DNA from: Haematococcus lacustris
Taxonomy: Eukaryota; Chlorophyta; Chlorophyceae; Chlamydomonadales; Haematococcaceae
Length of the DNA stretch: 64,000 nucleotides
NCBI GenBank assembly: GCA_030144725.1
Contig: JASKMD010000031.1
Coordinates: 9,025,823 to 9,089,822 of the forward strand
Direction: 5' to 3'
Shown one piece after another: positions 29,756-37,660 of this stretch (the first letter of the stretch is position 1; every line of letters starts with the position of its first letter). The notes below the pieces were generated by a model that searched no databases, had not been told where the DNA came from, and saw only the letters and a program-made list of their open reading frames with translations. Made by a program: the position numbers and the translations under genes.

Positions 29756-32700
29756 TCAGGCCTGGGCCTCAGCTTCAACATCATCCTTAGCTTCAGCCTC
29801 GCCATCAGCCGCCTCCTCAGCCTCGGCACTCAGGTTGTGCTTTGTCAGGTACCTGGCCAACAGCTCTTGGCAGCCCACCAGCTGAGTGCTCAACTCCCAT
29901 GTGTTATGCTCGTCACCGTGTCCTTGCCACTTGACCAGGAACTCAAGCCTTCTCTTCTTGCACTTGCCCTTGCGCTTGCCTTTGCTGGGCTCCAGCCTGT
30001 GGCCCACCACCTTCTCCACTGTGTATTGGGGCTCTCCATCTAGCCACTGCACAGGAGGTGGTCCAGCCAGCCCAGGCACTGCCTCTGAAGCATCTGTGCG
30101 ATAGGGCTTCACCAAGGACACATGAAACACGTTGTGGAGACGAGACCACTCATCTGGCAGCCACAGCTTCACCGCTGCCTTGCCCACCATGTACTGCACA
30201 CTGAATGGACCAACATAGCGAGGCTTTAGCTTACGGACTCCAGGCTGGTTAGCCTTACCCCTCATGTTCTGTGTGCTCAGCAGCACCATGTCACCAGGCA
30301 GGTAAAGTACTTCACGCCGTTTGTTGTCCTGATATGACTTCATGCGCTTCTGCGCCCGCGCTAGGCACTGCCTCGCCTGTTCAACCGCCTTCTTCATGCC
30401 CTTAACAAAGTCATGCGCCTGCGGCACCTTCTGCGGCAGGTCGAGCAGCTCAGCCAGCCGCGGGTGATAGCCATAGTTCAGGTAGAAGGGCGTACTGCGG
30501 ACCGACTCCTGCCAGGCATTATTGATGGCGAACTCCACCAGAGGTAAGTACTCCGCCCAGTCCCGCTGGTCAGGCCTGATGAAGTGCCTCAGCATTTCCT
30601 CAATCACCCGGTTAACACGCTCTGTTTGGCCATCTGTTTCAGGGTGGTAGGCGCTGGATAGGTTCACCTGGACCTGGAGCAGCTTGGTAACCTCAGCCCA
30701 GAATTTGTTGTGGAACTGGGGTCCTCTGTCACTGACCACACTCCTTGGCATCCCATGCAGCCGGAACACATGCTCAAGGAACAGCTTAGCATATTGTGTG
30801 GCCGTCATGCTCTCCCAGGTCTTCACCAGGTGAACCATCTTTGTTAGTCTGTCCACAAACACAAGGATTGAGTCATATTTGTTGGGCCCACTTGCAGGTA
30901 GCTTCACTATGAGGTCCATTGACACGCTGTCCCACGGTCTCTCAGGTATGGGCAGCGGCTGCAGCAGGCCAGCAGGCTTCTTGGCACTTGACTTGTTCAC
31001 TTGGCACGAGTGGCAGCTGCGCACATAGCTCTTCACATCCTCTGACACACCAGGCCATGTAAACCAGCGCGTCACCTGCTCAAGGGTCTTCGTCATACCC
31101 AGGTGACCAGCGGATCTGGTGTCATGCATGGTGTATATCACTTTCTTCCGCAACGCAGCGTCATCAGGAACCACCACTCTGCCCCACTCAGTCAGCCACA
31201 GCCCCTCATGCTGGTACAGCTGCGATGTGAAGGCCTCATCAGCAAAGCGTGTGTCAGCCGCATAGGCTTGTTTGATTGCCTGCATTAGGGTTAAGGGACC
31301 CGACTCAGTTGTGGACTGCTCGTCATCACCTTGTTTGTTTGATTTGTTTTGTGACTCTGTTGTTTGTTGTTGCTGCCGCAGGGATTCCCCCCCACCTGGC
31401 TGTGCCTTCTTTTGTTGTGCACTTGTCATTCTTGCCTGGCCAGGCGTATGGGCAGCAGCCAAATCTTCTGGTGGGACCAGCTGGTTTGCTCTTTGGGCAG
31501 CCTCCCGGGCAGCCACCTGCCCCAGCTCAGCATTCACTCGCAGCCGGGCAGCAGTGCGGCGTGTAGTGATGGCGTAGACTGGCCTTTCAGCCCGGGAGCT
31601 TAGCGTCATGATCACAGTCATGGCGTCTTCAGAGTCAGCATTTTGTGGTGATGATGAGCTTGTTAGCGCCACCTCATTGGCCAGAGCGGGGTTACGGCTG
31701 ATAGGGTCAGCCACATTAGTTGCACCGGGTATGTATTTGATTTCATACTTGTAGCGTGACAGCTCCTCCATCCATCTGACCTGCCGCCTCGACAGATTGG
31801 GCTGTGTTTGCAGGTAGATGAGGGGATTGTGATCAGTCAGGATTGTAACATCAACCGCTCCATCTAGATAGCACCTCCACTCTCTGACTGCTCTGATGAT
31901 ACCCAGCAGCTCTTGTTCTCCAGTGGCATAGCGCGTCTCAGCTGGGGACATCTTCTTACTTGTGTAAGCAATTGGCCTGCCATCTTGCATCAGCACCCCA
32001 CCGGTGCCTACCAGCGACGCATCGGTGCACACTACAAAAGGCTTGCTAAAGTCAGGCAGAGCCAGCACAGGAGCAGAGCACAGCGCCTCTTTCAGGCCAT
32101 CGAATGCTTCTAGCTCGCTACCCCCAAAGTGTTCCCAGTCATACGCAGCAGCCACGTGCTTGCTGGTCAAGTTCGTCAACGGCGCAGCCAGAGAGCTGAA
32201 GTTGGGTATGAACCGCCTGAAGTAGTTTGCCAGCCCCAAGAAGGCCTGCAGGTCTTTTAAGTTGCGCGGCGTCGGCCATTCTTTCACGACTTGCACTTTC
32301 GCAGGGTCGACAGCAATGCCTTTGCTGCCCACGATGTGGCCCAGGAACGCCAGCTGCGTCTTGTTGAACTCGCACTTTGCCAACTTGGCGTAGAATTTGT
32401 TTTCTCGCATGAGCTGCAGGACTTGCCTCAGGTGCTGCACATGCTCTTCAGGGGTATTGCTCATCACCAGAATGTCATCAATGTACACCAGCACACACTC
32501 ATTGATCAAAGGCTTGAACACGTTATTCATCATCCGTTGGAACGTAGCAGGGGCGTTGGTCAGCCCAAAACAGAGCACCTTGAACTGGAACTGGCCCATT
32601 GGCGTCAAGAAGGCAGTCTTAGGCACATCCTCCTCTGTAATCCTGATCTGGTGATACCCAGACTGCAGGTCAAGGGAGCTGAACACCCTCTTGCCAGCCA

Positions 32701-33814
32701 GCTTGTCAAATAGGTCATCAATCCTGGGAAGGGGGTACCTGTCCCTCACTGTTAACTTGTTGAGAGCACGGTAATCAATGCACATCCTCAGGCTCCCATC
32801 TTTCTTTTGCACAAACAGGATTGGTGCCCCGTATGGGCTGCTGCTTGGCTCAATCAACCCCTTGGCCAGCAGCTCAGCCACCTGCTTCTTCACCTCAGCC
32901 TCCTCTCTAGGGCTGAGCTTGTACATACGTTTGTAGGGAGCTTCAGCCCCGGGTGGTGTCCTGATTGTGTGCCCCACTGGCCTGTTAGGGGGCAACCCCG
33001 GTGGCATGTCCCCAAACACATCAGCATACTCAGATAGCAACCCATCTAGCACAGCTTGTGGCACTAGCCAGGGGTCCTGCTCAGCCTTCGTGTTCTGCTC
33101 ACTGCATCCAGCCACTGCAGCTGCCAAGCTGCCCTGGTGCCAGCCCTCCTGGTCGCCAGCATCGCCAGGTTTCACTAGCATCAGCCAGCTACTGCAGCCT
33201 TTCCGCAGTTGTCGCACGGCCTGGCCCGGACTGAGCAGCTTAATTTCGGCTGCGCTTTCCCACTGCTCCTTCATAGCAGCAACAGCCGCAAACCCAGGCA
33301 GGTGCTTTGGTTGCAGTGCGAACAAGTTTACAGGCTTCCCCGACTCTCCAAGTGCCTCAAACAGCGTGCACACCCCGTGCTTCACCTTCAGCACTGCATC
33401 GTGCTCGTGCATCCAATCGACACCTAGGATCAGGTCGACACCATTGAGCATTCCTGGCATGACCACTGCATTGCAATTCGTCTTGCTTTTTTGCACCTCC
33501 AGCAGGCCGCAACGACGTTCAGTGATCACCACAGGCTGATTTGTTGCGGTCAGCACTCTCAGAGGTTCCATCATGATCTTCCTTTGTAGTGCAGCAGGGT
33601 TAACATTGCCTTCATGTCTTTCCAACCACTCCTTGCTGATTATGGTGCAACTGGCACCTGTGTCAAGCATGACTCTGCACGGCTTGTTACCTAGCCGTCC
33701 CTCAAACAGAAAAGGTAGCTGCAGCCTTCCAGGCTGTACTTCAGCAGCATGCGGCGGTGCACCCATAGCCATAGCCATTCTCTTACACATTGAGTTGGCT
33801 CCAAACATAGGCAC
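29756..33814 (-). CDS. Gypsy-3 pol polyprotein (1352 codons, uninterrupted)
   Basis: Protease near residues 45-65 (VMLDTGASCTIISKEW); RT about 300-460 (FVQKKDGSLRMCIDYRALN, FSSLDLQSGYHQIRI, LVYIDDILVMS with catalytic YIDD); RNase H (CTDASLVGTGGVLMQDG, ILTDHNPLIYLQTQ); integrase finger (SCHSCQVNK) and core (MDLIVKLPASGPNKYDSI, VVSDRGPQFHNKFWAE, DGQTERVNRVIEEML); GPF module (RYVGPFSVQYMVG); chromodomain (EFLVKWQGHGDEHNTWE). All domains are in the usual Ty3/Gypsy order with no stop. It is the intact reference against which the lesions in Gypsy-4 and -5 can be read. Lacking gag and a 5' LTR, it probably has no promoter of its own. Confidence 0.95.
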   Translation of the reverse strand: MPMFGANSMCKRMAMAMGAPPHAAEVQPGRLQLPFLFEGRLGNKPCRVMLDTGASCTIISKEWLERHEGNVNPAALQRKIMMEPLRVLTATNQPVVITERRCGLLEVQKSKTNCNAVVMPGMLNGVDLILGVDWMHEHDAVLKVKHGVCTLFEALGESGKPVNLFALQPKHLPGFAAVAAMKEQWESAAEIKLLSPGQAVRQLRKGCSSWLMLVKPGDAGDQEGWHQGSLAAAVAGCSEQNTKAEQDPWLVPQAVLDGLLSEYADVFGDMPPGLPPNRPVGHTIRTPPGAEAPYKRMYKLSPREEAEVKKQVAELLAKGLIEPSSSPYGAPILFVQKKDGSLRMCIDYRALNKLTVRDRYPLPRIDDLFDKLAGKRVFSSLDLQSGYHQIRITEEDVPKTAFLTPMGQFQFKVLCFGLTNAPATFQRMMNNVFKPLINECVLVYIDDILVMSNTPEEHVQHLRQVLQLMRENKFYAKLAKCEFNKTQLAFLGHIVGSKGIAVDPAKVQVVKEWPTPRNLKDLQAFLGLANYFRRFIPNFSSLAAPLTNLTSKHVAAAYDWEHFGGSELEAFDGLKEALCSAPVLALPDFSKPFVVCTDASLVGTGGVLMQDGRPIAYTSKKMSPAETRYATGEQELLGIIRAVREWRCYLDGAVDVTILTDHNPLIYLQTQPNLSRRQVRWMEELSRYKYEIKYIPGATNVADPISRNPALANEVALTSSSSPQNADSEDAMTVIMTLSSRAERPVYAITTRRTAARLRVNAELGQVAAREAAQRANQLVPPEDLAAAHTPGQARMTSAQQKKAQPGGGESLRQQQQTTESQNKSNKQGDDEQSTTESGPLTLMQAIKQAYAADTRFADEAFTSQLYQHEGLWLTEWGRVVVPDDAALRKKVIYTMHDTRSAGHLGMTKTLEQVTRWFTWPGVSEDVKSYVRSCHSCQVNKSSAKKPAGLLQPLPIPERPWDSVSMDLIVKLPASGPNKYDSILVFVDRLTKMVHLVKTWESMTATQYAKLFLEHVFRLHGMPRSVVSDRGPQFHNKFWAEVTKLLQVQVNLSSAYHPETDGQTERVNRVIEEMLRHFIRPDQRDWAEYLPLVEFAINNAWQESVRSTPFYLNYGYHPRLAELLDLPQKVPQAHDFVKGMKKAVEQARQCLARAQKRMKSYQDNKRREVLYLPGDMVLLSTQNMRGKANQPGVRKLKPRYVGPFSVQYMVGKAAVKLWLPDEWSRLHNVFHVSLVKPYRTDASEAVPGLAGPPPVQWLDGEPQYTVEKVVGHRLEPSKGKRKGKCKKRRLEFLVKWQGHGDEHNTWELSTQLVGCQELLARYLTKHNLSAEAEEAADGEAEAKDDVEAEAQA

Positions 33815-33990
33815 AGGGTCATACCCTGGCAGGTTAGCACCATCTTCCTGCCAGGCACACCCCTAGTTGTTAGCACACCGCTCTGCCGTGTGGCCAAAAC
33901 CCCTGCACTTAGGGCACCTAGGACCAGGCACAAAGCCCCTGTCATCACGCTGCCGCTTCGGCGGATGCTCATCCTCATGGTAGTCAGCTG
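33815..33990 (-). pseudogene. Gypsy-3 gag remnant: zinc knuckle
   Basis: The minus strand reads KRQRDDRGFVPGPRCPKCRG then FGHTAERCANN and a stop. CPKCRGFGHTAERC is a C-x2-C-x4-H-x4-C retroviral-type knuckle. Everything N-terminal to it is missing. Confidence 0.75.
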
Positions 33991-34023
33991 TTGGTAGTCA
34001 GCTCATGGTCGCGTAACAGGAGG

Positions 34024-34200
34024 GGACTTGTAAACAGGGCAACCACCGTCGCGATCACAGTCTTCGTCATCAAAGTCAGATGCAGGCGAGATATGCTCGG
34101 ACATCGAACAAAGACACCAGGGAATAGATGCGCGGCGGTCAGCATCACACATGTCACACCAGATGTGAGAGACAGCGCTTTGAAAACGCCACTACACTAG
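34024..34200 (-). pseudogene. Coding-like fragment right of Gypsy-3
   Basis: Minus strand reads SHIWCDMCDADRRASIPWCL, CSMSEHISPASDFDDEDCDR and DGGCPVYKSP up to the Gypsy-3 insertion. Cys/Trp-rich then acidic. Splice acceptor TTTCAAAG may start it at about 34180. It may be the upstream exon of the segment at 29254-29453, but the frames do not join directly after removing Gypsy-3, so a frameshift or intron is needed. The 16-bp string TGTAGTGGCGTTTTCA occurs inverted at 29309-29324 and 34184-34199, which could mark ends of a former small transposon instead. Confidence 0.3.
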
Positions 34201-34417
34201 GGCCCGATTCGCACTCGCAAATTTTGTATTTTGAATTATTCGCGGCCAACCGACGCACTTTTTCCCGTTCCGAGCCACTGGCTGCGTAGCTGTTCGTTGT
34301 GACTCAGCACGATCAGACCCCGCATTCACAGCAGTCAGGTGAGCTGCTCAGCAGCCCAAAAGGAGACAGCGAGGGGCGGTCGGTTACGTCGGTTCGTGCA
34401 CTTTAACGACAGTACCC

Positions 34418-34493
34418 GCCCGTCACGCTTCATCATTCTAGCCTCCTTTTCGCCGCGTTTGAATCGGGGCTAGAATGATGAAGAATGACGGGT
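34418..34493. repeat. Hairpin inside the 857-bp transposon
   Basis: CCCGTCA..TTCATCATTCTAGCC on the left pairs with GGCTAGAATGATGAAGAATGACGGG on the right (about 24 bp arms) around a 26-nt loop. Confidence 0.8.
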
Positions 34494-34512
34494 CAGTTGA
34501 ATCAGGTTTCAG

Positions 34513-34887
34513 GTGATGGAATCTTTCGACGCAGCCACAGCACAGGCAGCAAATGCAGCAGCTCAACCCGATGCTTCTGGGTCAGCTACAAATCTTATTA
34601 CGGGCTCGAGCACAGGCGCAAGCACAGGCGCAAGCTCAAGCCCAGCCAATGGCTTCGCCGATGCTAGCACTACAAACACAACAGCCCCAGCGCAGCAGGC
34701 TGTGCCGCCGCTGCTTCACTCGGCCCAGTTTATTCAAATGTTGCAGGCTCAGCAGGCTCGGACGCAGCAGGCCTCTGCCAGCTCTGCATGTCTCGCATCC
34801 CCTGGCGCAGCGGGCTGTGCAGACGCAGCCACAGCCGGCCCCGTTGCTTCAGATGGTGCAGACCCAGCAGGCTCGGACGCAGCCTGA
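34513..34887 (+). CDS. Hypothetical Ala/Gln/Ser-rich ORF in the 857-bp transposon
   Basis: 124 codons, starting MMESFDAATAQAANAAAQPD; the second ATG at 34516 is the likelier start. Low-complexity, with GASTGASTGASSS repeats and AQQARTQQASASS. It may be the N-terminal remnant of a transposon protein. No domain recognised. Confidence 0.25.
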   Translation: MMESFDAATAQAANAAAQPDASGSATNLITGSSTGASTGASSSPANGFADASTTNTTAPAQQAVPPLLHSAQFIQMLQAQQARTQQASASSACLASPGAAGCADAATAGPVASDGADPAGSDAA

Positions 34888-35057
34888 AAGACGTGCCCCT
34901 CCTCTAGCGCATCAGCTTCTGCGTCCCTATCCAGCCTTATCCAGCCTTACACCTCTAGCCGCCCGTCAGCGAAGCCAGCCAGCTAAAGCGCGACAGTTAA
35001 CCAGATAACCGCCAACGACATCGAATATTGAAAAACGAATCGAGTGCGAACCGGGCC

Positions 35058-35254
35058 TAGATAGCGACAAAACCGCTGCGTGCTAAAGGTTTAAACACGC
35101 GAGGCCGAGCACCGGCGCTAAACAGCTCGAGACCGAAGCCAGCGGCCGCGGAGCGTAGCGACGCGGCCGCTGGCTGAGGTCGAGAGCTGTTTAGCGCCGG
35201 TGCTCGGCCTCGCGTGTTTAAACCCTTTAGCACTGGCGGTTTTGTCGTTATCTA
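35058..35254. mobile_element. Foldback element (197 bp), TAG..CTA ends
   Basis: Almost the whole unit folds on itself: the left arm TAGATAGCGACAAAACCGC... pairs with ...GCGGTTTTGTCGTTATCTA, including TTTAAACACGCGAGGCCGAG, GCACCGGCGCTAAACAGCTC and CAGCGGCCGC, with about 15 unpaired bases in the middle. The ends resemble the hAT-type ends TAGAGCGCGAC at 62764. No matching target duplicate was found. Confidence 0.8.
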
Positions 35255-35263
35255 CTACTTAAC

Positions 35264-35428
35264 AAATCTTTAACATACCCGTTCTGCTACCCTGGGACTG
35301 CGTCTCACTGGCCACTTCTGCCTGCATAGTGTCGTTGGGTGCATTGCCGTGTCGCGACCAGAACGACAGCAAAAAATGACTCGTATCACGACCAAGCGGT
35401 TAACATAAACACGTCCGGTCGTGCCCTA
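35264..35428. mobile_element. Truncated copy of the hAT-type MITE found at 62764-63011
   Basis: Shares with 62815-63011 the run AATCTTTAACATACCCGTT, then CTACCCTGGGACTGC, GCATTGCCGTGTCGCGACC and AGAACGACAGCAAAAA, and ends GTCCGGTCGTGCCCTA against GTCCGGTCGCGCTCTA. The left part is missing or replaced by the foldback at 35058. Confidence 0.7.
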
Positions 35429-36560
35429 ATGTCACCCGCTCCAGCTGTGCTTGTACCCACAACTGCCAAGCTCCCAGCCGGCACTAATCCAGCCAGCCGG
35501 GCTGAGGCCACAGGCAGTTCATTTGTGCACAACCCCACCTCACAACCCTTGAGGCTAGGGTTGTGGGCTGGGGAATGCTTGGGGAATAGGGAAAAATCCT
35601 ATTGGCAAAACTCAGCAAAAGTCGAGACCTTGGCAGGGGGTCCACAGTTGAGTTCCCTAGCCAATGACGCAGGGCTAGAGAGGTCGCCCTGCTGCGGATG
35701 ATGCGGTGGGATGATCATCACTCCATGAATCTCTTGGGAACTCCAAGTTGCTTGAAAAAGCCACCGCCCGTCTTACTGTACATCGCGTGATGGCTAAGAA
35801 GAAGCGGAAGAGCACCGGCAAGCACAAGAAGGGCCCGGCAAAGAAAGTGAAAGGTTCGTGTCCCTAGCCGACTGTGAGCTACGTGAGGCCCGGTGGAAGC
35901 CCGGTGAGGCCCGGTGGAAGCTGCAAGGTGGTGTGCAGGCCCAGGGGCACAGAGTAGCGGCGGGGCAGGGTGGTGCTTGTGGATGAGCACCGCACCACCC
36001 GGGTTAGCATTGCTCGCATTACCGCGAAGGTCTCCTTTCATCAGCCATCCCGCAGTTCAACCCGCATCTCCAGCAGCGGAGACTTGGGATGCCCGCTGTT
36101 GCTCAGCTCGTCCCGCTCACACGGAGTCGTGCTTTTGCAAAGCATCGCTGTCTTCTGCTGACTGCCGCTAAGCTTAGAATGCTAGTCCCTCTAGTTCCGC
36201 TAGTGCGGAAAGTCGATATCTCGCTACGCATGACTTGCACGACTGTACTGCACTTGAACGTAGCTCGCACTGTGTGCACTTGCACTTGCGATGATTATGT
36301 GTACTATCATCATCCTCGCAACCAAAACCGCAGCCAGCATAGCCTGCTTCAAACTTACAATACTGCAGCCGACCTGCAAACAATCACACAAAGCAAAACG
36401 TGGCTATCGCAACCAATGTGGCTAGCACAGCCTGGCCCATCCGCTTTTGCGCGGCCCAACCGCTTTTGACCAAAACCTGGCGCGCTTGCGATTGCGATCA
36501 GTGCGCGGTGGTCGCACAGGCATGCCCTGGTCTCCTGGGGTCAACGCAAGACTTCTATTA
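35429..36560. other. Unassigned region with possible gene remnants
   Basis: Mostly unassigned. At 35789 a short plus frame starts MAKKKRKSTGKHKKGPAKKV and ends 20 codons on. At 35952-36010 a plus frame reads RRGRVVLVDEHRTTRVSIA. The VDExRTT pattern recalls the RuvC region of Fanzor/TnpB-like proteins of green algae, but the expected zinc-ribbon cysteines do not follow. No complete gene is supported. Confidence 0.3.
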
Positions 36561-36656
36561 ACACAGAATTAATCTATAAGGTTCGGGCAGACGGTTATAA
36601 GGTTCAGGTGTGAGTGTTTGACTGCGTCCCTCCTAAACCTCCCCGGCGGGCTGTTA
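36561..36656. repeat. Spacer S, uninterrupted copy next to segment X
   Basis: Starts TAACACAGAATTAATC and runs through GGTTCAGGTGTGAGTGTTTG to CCGGCGGGCTGTTA. The same spacer recurs at 36984-37038 plus 41916-41963 (split by Gypsy-4) and at 44229-44283 (cut by Gypsy-5). This copy is the unoccupied site that proves the TGTGA target duplication. Confidence 0.8.
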
Positions 36657-36983
36657 ACTGTGTTAAGGCTTCTCAGACCCTGACGTGCGAGCTCATGCTG
36701 ACGTTGTTAGCTTACACCGGGTAGCAGTGCCCCGCGGGCAGCGCCGGTTTGCGAGTATGCTTGTGAGAAATGACTCAGCTCGCGGTGGCAGCGCAAATGA
36801 CACCCTTCGCCAAGCTGTATCCAAAGCCTCCGGCGGTCAACGGGCCCCGGCGACACTCGCCGCTTACAGAACGCAGGAAAAGAAACTGGAGGCGCTTTGC
36901 GCTATACACCCTGAGGAAGAATGGAGCTTGAAGAACATCACTTGCACAGCGGCAGCTGGCATGCTTCACCGAAACCTCAGGCC
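36657..36983 (+). repeat. Segment X, 327 bp, plus orientation
   Basis: Flanked by CTGTTA and TAACAC. The same segment lies inverted at 41964-44228 between the same junction sequences, with later insertions in it. Confidence 0.8.
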
Positions 36984-37038
36984 TAACACAGAATTAATCT
37001 ATAAGGTTCGGGCAGACGGTTATAAGGTTCAGGTGTGA
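36685..37038 (+). CDS. Hypothetical ORF spanning segment X
   Basis: 118 codons: PRGQRRFASMLVRNDSARGG, APATLAAYRTQEKKLEALCA and ITCTAAAGMLHRNLRP are the protein-like parts; the end runs into spacer S. The ATLAAYRTQEKKLEALC helix pair is faintly like the N-terminal core-binding domain of tyrosine recombinases (Crypton/DIRS type), but no catalytic domain is present. An inverted, interrupted copy lies at 41964-43975 (-). Confidence 0.25.
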   Translation: MRAHADVVSLHRVAVPRGQRRFASMLVRNDSARGGSANDTLRQAVSKASGGQRAPATLAAYRTQEKKLEALCAIHPEEEWSLKNITCTAAAGMLHRNLRPNTELIYKVRADGYKVQV

Positions 37039-37201
37039 TGTTACGTGATGATGTAATGCTGAGGTAATGATCGTAACGCCCCTATGAGAAGTGTGACGTG
37101 GTGCGGTGATCTGAGGCCGGGTTCGATTCCCGGGCAGACTTCCTGACAACGCCCAGTCTGTCATGGAGAACTCTGTCACCGTCACCGGACGTCTCGCAAC
37201 A
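37039..37201 (+). repeat. Gypsy-4 5' LTR
   Basis: 163 bp, TGTTACGTGATG...CTCGCAACA. Contains a perfect T-arm-like hairpin CCGGGTTCGATTCCCGG (37117-37133), a match to the Pol III B box, with the same element in every LTR of this family. Confidence 0.9.
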
Positions 37202-37203
37202 GT

Positions 37204-37217
37204 TGGTTTCCGACCGA
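37204..37217 (+). promoter_or_regulatory. Primer-binding site of Gypsy-4
   Basis: TGGTTTCCGACCGA two bases after the LTR. TGG is the complement of a tRNA CCA end. The same PBS occurs in Gypsy-2, Gypsy-5, the TRIM and the chimeric element; Gypsy-1 has TGGTTTCCTCGC. Confidence 0.75.
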
Positions 37218-37606
37218 TGCCGTCCGACTGGATCTATTTGCCACGTATCTGCCTGAGGATGAGCGGCAGAGGACGTTCTGGGTGGCGTGTAAGACGCGCT
37301 TGAGTCGGAGCTGGCTGTAGTGCGTCAGTTGTGGAATTGTTGCGAAGCAACGGCTGTGTGTGGGCTCTGAGCTGAGCGAAGAGGCTAGAGAGCCTGGAAA
37401 CCAGTGGCTAATGAGCCTTTGTGCGGTACAACCAGTCGGCGGAGGTTGGTTTTGCGAGAGTGGAGGTGACAGTAGTCGTCGAGAGGCCGGTGATGACTCA
37501 GTTGGGTGCGAAGAAGTTGCGTGACCTAGGAGCGGTTCCGGAAACAGTGGACGCTGGTGCAAGCCGAAGTATTGTTAGGCGGGCTTTGCCTGGGAGAAGA
37601 TCTTGA
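37216..37606 (+). pseudogene. Gypsy-4 gag remnant
   Basis: Frames read LDLFATYLPEDERQRTFWVA (gag-like helix) then a stop, and further on VEVTVVVERPVMTQLGAKKL in another frame. No zinc knuckle. Together under 130 codons against 700 in Gypsy-2, so most of gag is deleted. Confidence 0.4.
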
Positions 37607-37660
37607 TCTTGTGCCTATGTTTGAGGCCAACTCTGCGTTTAAGAGAACGGCTATGGGACT

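Larger units (their letters stand above)
29459..34018 (-). mobile_element. Gypsy-3: chromodomain Gypsy with intact pol but lost 5' LTR and gag
   Basis: GGAGG lies on both sides (29454-29458 and 34019-34023). The 3' LTR is 29459-29630 (172 bp) beside a purine tract (GGTGGGGGGGAA). At the other end only the first 15 or so bases of the 5' LTR remain (TGTTACGCGACCATG), then gag begins at its zinc knuckle, so the primer-binding site and most of gag are gone. Because the outer end and target duplicate remain, the deletion happened inside the element. It cannot transpose by itself. Confidence 0.85.
34201..35057. mobile_element. Small TIR transposon (857 bp), TAG on both sides
   Basis: Ends GGCCCGATTCGCACTCG (34201-34217) and the complement of GGCCCGGTTCGCACTCG (35041-35057) match at 16 of 17. 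TAG stands at 34198-34200 and 35058-35060, consistent with a 3-bp duplication, though the second TAG also begins the next foldback element. Inside are a hairpin (34418-34493) and a plus ORF 34513-34887. PIF/Harbinger affinity is possible from TIR style only. Confidence 0.6.

Noticed and set aside
29309..34199. DNA transposon with TGTAGTGGCGTTTTCA ends enclosing Gypsy-3
   Set aside because: The 16-bp inverted match is perfect, but no target duplicate fits, and on the left it lies within a stretch that reads as coding. Kept only as a possibility in the fragment entry.
35058..35254. Rho-independent terminator
   Set aside because: The stem is far too long, lacks a T run, and the genome is eukaryotic; it is a foldback element.
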